From Deuterostichococcus epilithicus (lineage: Eukaryota; Chlorophyta; Trebouxiophyceae; Prasiolales; Stichococcaceae): a DNA stretch of 64,000 nt. The notes beneath the pieces were generated by a model, which was not told the origin of the DNA, did no database searches, and saw only the letters and a list, made by a program, of their open reading frames with translations. Below, piece after piece: positions 59,501 to 64,000 of the stretch. Position 1 is the stretch's first letter. Each line of letters begins with the position of its first letter. The DNA is taken from NCBI GenBank assembly GCA_033439295.1, contig JAVTLE010000005.1, positions 248,001 to 312,000 of the forward strand, read 5' to 3'. A program made the translations under genes and the position numbers.

Positions 59501-61430
59501 GAACCTTGACTGCAATGCTCATCTGCTGACTTCGCTAGCATCGACATGCAGGCGGGAAGCAAGGCCGCCGCACCAGGTAGCCACCCTGCAGCAGCGAAAT
59601 CTCCTTCTCGGTCATGCCGTCGGGCGTGAAGATCTCGCCGCGTTCCGGCAGCGTCGCAAACCAGGTTGCGAAGGTGGCATTGAAGGTCGGGTCCTCGTGC
59701 AGCTTTCTCAGCCACGATTCCGTGGTTGCCTGCACAGGCGAAGAAGGAATCATGACCGTCCCTTATCGAGTGCTACACAGCGACTTTTGCCACGCAAGAT
59801 GCATTAAGCTGCCGGTGCATGTTTCCGTGCACCGCACACAGCTATGCCTCAACCTCTGCCCGGTGCAGCGGCGGCGGCGTAGCCTGTCCATGCTCTCGAG
59901 TCTTCATGGCGTAAAATGAGCGGCATTGGCAAGGGAACCGTGTACAAAAGAAGCAGTGCCAAGCAGCAACAAAGCCGGCAGGTTCACAGTCGATGCTTGC
60001 TGGCACATGAGCGACTTCTGGCTACCCACCTCTTCCAATACGACGAACTTGCCAGGCGGCACTCCTGCAATCTTCCGACCGGCCTGCAGGGAACATCCAT
60101 AATCAGGAACGCTTACGCACCCTGGCATCTCCTTCCGACGTGCCCTGCTGCCAACGTCTGCTAGCAGGCCGCTGTAGATCATGCAAGGCAGTGTGGGCTC
60201 GGCTGCAGTGCACAGCGTTCACTTGACCCTCGGTTCTCGCTGCATGCGGGGTGCACCGCGAAGCAAACAGCACTGACATACCAATGCGAGGTGCATGGCG
60301 CGCCTGGATGTCTTGTGTGGCATAGGTGCCGCGCATGCAGAACTCTCCGGCGCCCTCGTCTCGGCACACCTTGCCGACCTTGATGAGCGGCGTCTGCGAC
60401 CAGGATATGCAGGCCGCCTGGGTCATTTGGTCTGGCTCCACATCCAGACCCCGAAGCAGGGGCATTCCCCAACCTGGCACACCATGATGAGGCATCAATG
60501 CCTGGCAACCAATTCTTCATAAGCAGCAGCCAAGGGCTGCAGCGTCAACGGCGCGTACGTATCCGCTGGCATTGACGACCCAGTCGAAAAGCTCCTGGTA
60601 TATGTCCACGCCTTTCTGGAGTCTCTTGATGGGCGCTGTGGTCCGAGGGGACGGCTCATCCTCCTCCTCCTCCAGTGGGCCCTTCGGTTTCGGTGCGTAA
60701 GTAGTGTCGCATGTCCCGCCCGATTCTGCAGCGGCGACGCCCCGGATGAAGCCGCTAAAAGCCTGCAGGACGTGCTGGAAAGATTTGAGCTGTTTGATTG
60801 TAAACAAAATACCCTATTACAAGCATGGGCGGGGGCAGCCAGGTGTGATTCACAGACTGTCGACGCCGCTGCTCCTGCGAAGCATGCCGCCACTGCCTTC
60901 CGTAGCCCTCAGCTGTTTGAAAGTGACAGCATGCCAGTCTGCAGTTGATCTGCGGTATTCATGCATCGTCCTGCGGCATGATACATGATCGCGAACACTG
61001 CATGCAGTGTCTGGTCAGGGCATGGTAAAATAATACATGCAAGCAGCAGTGTGGTGATGGTCAGCTATGCAGGATACGTCACAGACTATGTGAAGCGAAG
61101 TCGTCAGAAGCGCGAAGCCCAAATTCACAGCTGAAGTTTCTCAGCGTGAAGGAACAGCGTCTGCAACGGAGCGCGCACCCCTCGGCCGCATACCTCTCGG
61201 GACAGCGCTTCCGTCCATATCTGCAACGGCGGGAGGTTGTCGTCTGCGAGGAGGATCAGGATGAGCCAGGCGACCAGGACGGCGGGACGGCAGCCGGTTC
61301 TGTGTCGTGGACCCATTGATCTGGCGTGAGCGGAGTCGCCCTCGCAGCGTACTGTGACCGCCATCGCGGTTCTTAGTGTGGCCTGGTGGCAGCAAACTTC
61401 CGCGAGCAGGCTAATGCTCTGCTGATGCAT
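56505..61430 (-). CDS. Membrane-anchored SET-domain protein methyltransferase, LSMT type (copy 3)
   Basis: Thirteen exons matching copy 1 in position and phase: 61430 (or ATG 61364)-61179, 60762-60559, 60393-60304, 60083-60030, 59729-59574, 59252-59124, 58866-58761, 58419-58340, 58047-57925, 57713-57656, 57475-57375, 57086-57027, 56783-56505 (TAG). About 541 or 563 residues. N-terminal anchor AVLVAWLILILLA followed by acidic LPPLQIWTEALSRE. SET segments: TPLIKVGKVCRDEGAGEFC, AGRKIAGVPPGKFVVLEE, LVPLLDMANHAES (Asn-His kept), NAYVTKDSDGSVIMMAIEDI, LISYGFLPKQRPPLLC; substrate-binding part with LRRLLELLASFPTTEAEDR and WRKRILIEFRAERK. Three introns begin with GC (after 60304, 58340 and 57027) where copy 1 or copy 2 has GT. 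Target protein is unknown. Confidence 0.88.
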
Positions 61431-61792
61431 ATCTCTGGCATGGATCGACACGAAAGATGCGTGCGCGGTTACAAGATCTTAGATGGCACTCACCCTTGGA
61501 CGCCAGAGCTCATACAACAAACCTTTTAAACGGTGACGTGACACGTGTTTTTGCCACCAGAACAGGAAGAGACAGGTCATGCCGCGGTGCAGGGTGGGCA
61601 GAGGTTGAGGTAGCAGATAAGAAAGAACCATGCCACAGCGTGAGAAAAAGCGACACGCGAGAGCGCACAAGCTAGGGTCCGGAAGTCACGACTGCGTCTC
61701 ATCACTCGCGAGGGGCCCTGTCGGCTGTCTTTGGGATGTCCAACAGCATCTCGGCGTTGCATTTTGCGCAGCACCTCCCAGAGACACTACAA
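61431..61792. other. Spacer upstream of SET copy 3
   Basis: Promoter of copy 3 and 3' UTR of the right-edge gene. No gene supported. Confidence 0.4.
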
Positions 61793-64000
61793 TCAAGTCG
61801 CGGCGCTCTCCACTACACTGAGCTGCACCATAACCGCCAAGTCGCCATCAGTTGCCTGCAGACTCAGGCACACAAGCCTCTCGCCCAGCGCATCAGCCGC
61901 TTCCGGGGCCGGCGGCTGCACAGCCGCAATTGGCGCCTCCGCCGCCGCCTCGGAAGCCTCTGCTGCTGTTGCAGGGTCCGCTACGCCGTCCGCCTCGTCG
62001 GCTTTTAGGTCCCCAGCTGCGCCTTCGCCTGGCGCCGCCGCTGTTTCCGGTGCCTCCGCACTGTTGGCAGCGGCCGGCTCAGCGGCCGGCGCCGTCGCTG
62101 GCACTTTGGCAGCAGCGGGGCTCTCAGCCTCCGTGTGGCCTGCCTCAGGCGCATCAGGCTCGGCAGGTGTGTTGGGCGTCATTTGCCGCTTGCCGGCTGC
62201 GTCCGTCTTCGGCAGGCTCTGCTGGCATGCAGACAAGCAGAGTCAATGTTTCTGGCAACGGCCTTCAGATTGGATGGCAGCAGCCACAAGAGTGCGACGC
62301 ACAACATGCTCAGAAGGGCCCCTGGTCGTGTCCCCGCAACACTCGATAAATAGCAGCGGTCTCAGCTGCTGCTCGCGCAAGCTCCCTGGTCGTGCTGCAC
62401 AATTCATCGGGACATGGTCCGGCTGAGAGACCACCAAGTCCCAGACACTCAGTTTCACGGATGCACATGCTGTAGGAGTTGGGTAGGACTCTGGGCATCG
62501 GGCAACTGCGCACCGAGTTGAACAGGCTGCGCGCCGGACCCATGAACGCGGCCAGGCGCGCGATAACGCCCTCACGGCTGGCCTCTGCATCCTCGGCTTC
62601 CTTGGATGCAGGCGCCGCCGCATCCGCCGGTGCCTCGCCTGCCTCTGCCGCCTGTGCCGCTGGCGCCTCCGGCTTTGCAGCTGAGCTGGCGCCGCCCGCC
62701 GCACCCGCAGCCGCAGCGGCCTGGCCGTCAGAGCCGGCGGCGCCAGCGGCAGGGACCCCCGCTGCCTCGCCAGGCGACGCGAAAACCACCTCGCCTGGTG
62801 GCGCGGCCGCCCTTGGCGGCGGCGGGTCGCCTTCGCGAGCCTTGGCGCGAAGGTGCCCCTCCCGCCGTCTTTGGTTGCGCGTCAGCTGGCCCCTGGGTGA
62901 TGACGCAGGCGACTCCGGCGGCATCGCCACGGAGACTACCCCACCGCTGCCCGAGCGGCCCGCCGCGGCAGCTGTTTTGACAGACGGCGGCGCGGCGCCN
63001 GCTGCCGGCGCCGTGATGCCAGGCGGCGCGTCGTCGCTGCGACCCGTGGCCGCTGCGGCCTGCCTCTCTCGCACTTTGCGCCCGCCGCGCCGGCTGCTGT
63101 TGCGGCCGCCGCGGGAGCGCCGCCGCGAGGGTCGGTCCCCGTCCTCAGAGTCGCCAGAGCCTGATTCGGACGCCGCCGGCAGTGCCTCCGCTGCATCGGC
63201 TGCCGCGGGCTCTGCGCCCTGCACTGCGGGCCTGGTCGGCGCCCCGGCGCCAGGCTGCAGCCCCGGCGGCGTGACCGGCCGAGAGGCATCCCTGAGGGCT
63301 CTGCCCAAGAGGCCGTTGCTGGCCGTGGCCGGCTGCTGTGCCGTGTCGCCTTGCGTGCTGCCGACATCTTTGGCGCCGCCTGGGCGGCTGACGGCAACCA
63401 TGCCGCCGGTGCTGGCTGCAGCGCCGCCGCTGCTGCCCCTTCCCGTGGCGGCCACTGGCAGGCCCGGCGGCGAATCCGAAGCATCGCCGCCCAGGCCCGG
63501 CGGCTGGGGCGCCTTGCCCGAGGTCTGCCGCGGCACCTCAACCACCCTGCTTTGCTGCCGCAGCCTGCCGCCGCCGCTGAGCTTCCCAGAGCCAGCCCAG
63601 TCGGCCGGAGCAACAGCTGCTGCCGCCTTCACACCGGCGCGGGCGGCTGAATTGCCGCCGGATGCCACCCTGGCCGCTCCTGCAGCAGAGCCGGATGGCG
63701 ATGCTTTGGCGGTTGGAGCCGACGCATCCGAGGCGCTGGGCTTTGGCGGCGCCGGCTTTGCGACACTGCGCAGCGCCGCCGCGGCCGCACCGCCACCGCC
63801 GGCGGAAGCTGAAGCGTACTCCTCCTTCGTCGCTTTGGGCCGCTGTGCCGCCTTTGCCTGCTTGGCTTCCGAGGTTGAGCCCTGTTGGCCGCCTGTCCGT
63901 TGCTTGCCATCACGGTTGCGCCGCGCCCGGGGCGACAGCTCCTCGTGCGGCCAGCGGTTGCCTTCCAGCTGGCGCTCCGCCTTCCCGCCTCGCNCNCCGC
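61793..64000 (-). CDS. Low-complexity, probably disordered protein, 5' part outside window
   Basis: Two visible exons: from the right edge to 62514 (GT donor) and 62218-61793 (stop), joined in phase 0. The frame is open across about 1480 bp of the first exon, coding Ala/Gly/Pro/Ser-rich sequence with basic patches (RPSRRRSRGGRNSSRRGGRK, LTRNQRRREGHLRAKARE) and a short folded-looking stretch GVIARLAAFMGPARSLFNS just before the intron. The last exon is Ala/Glu/Pro-rich and ends LQATDGDLAVMVQLSVVES. The edge portion has KAERQLEGNRWPHEELSPRA. I do not recognise a family. RG/SR-type patches suggest nucleic-acid or RNP contact, which is only inference. Ambiguous bases occur at 63000 and in the last eight bases. 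Confidence 0.55.

Noticed and set aside
62606-62980. Plus-strand Pro/Arg-rich frame near the right edge
   Set aside because: Mirror frame of the low-complexity minus-strand exon; no start context or family similarity.
1-64000. CRISPR arrays, IS elements, phage or bacterial gene clusters
   Set aside because: No regular short repeats with spacers, no transposase or integrase frames, and the gene structure is spliced throughout.

Overview
The window is a piece of a nuclear chromosome from a green alga, most likely a trebouxiophyte of the Chlorella/Coccomyxa kind. This is inferred from the GC-rich, intron-dense genes (about 110 introns placed here, mostly 100-400 bp, almost all ending in gcag), and from the gene families: Rubisco-LSMT-type SET proteins, an M16 protein with a plastid-like N-terminus, PIG-U, and GMP synthase with a eukaryotic exon structure. 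No bacterial operons, CRISPR arrays, rRNA or tRNA genes were seen. Gene models were built by hand: splice sites were chosen so that reading phase, exon length and family similarity all agree.

Layout, left to right. 18-1179 (-): start of GMP synthase, running off the left edge. 1743-9330 (+): a Kir-type potassium channel with two consecutive Kir cytoplasmic domains. 10395-13345 (+): PAP2/Aur1-like membrane phosphatase or phosphotransferase. 14300-17661 (+): MECR-like zinc-free alcohol dehydrogenase-family reductase. 18733-25308 (+): M16 peptidase homologue without the zinc motif. 25719-28050 and 28674-32393 (-): two tandem paralogues for secreted proteins, each with two eight-cysteine CBM1-like modules joined by Ala/Pro-rich linkers. 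33505-37240 (+): PIG-U, a GPI-transamidase subunit with a large inserted loop. 39126-45184 (-): a SAP-domain protein, with a decayed duplicate of two of its exons downstream (38015-38690). 46109-61430 (-): three tandem SET-domain methyltransferase paralogues, each with an N-terminal membrane anchor. 61793-64000 (-): a low-complexity, probably disordered protein, cut by the right edge.

Three features go beyond ordinary genes. First, many introns hold a degraded copy of the neighbouring exon ('ghost exons'), seen in at least six genes. Second, roughly 6 percent of the introns start with GC instead of GT. Third, there are local paralogue expansions (CBM1-like pair, SET triplet) in which intron content and key residues differ between copies. 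The genes do not form one pathway. The secreted CBM1-like pair suggests cell-wall work and PIG-U belongs to GPI anchoring; these are independent neighbours.
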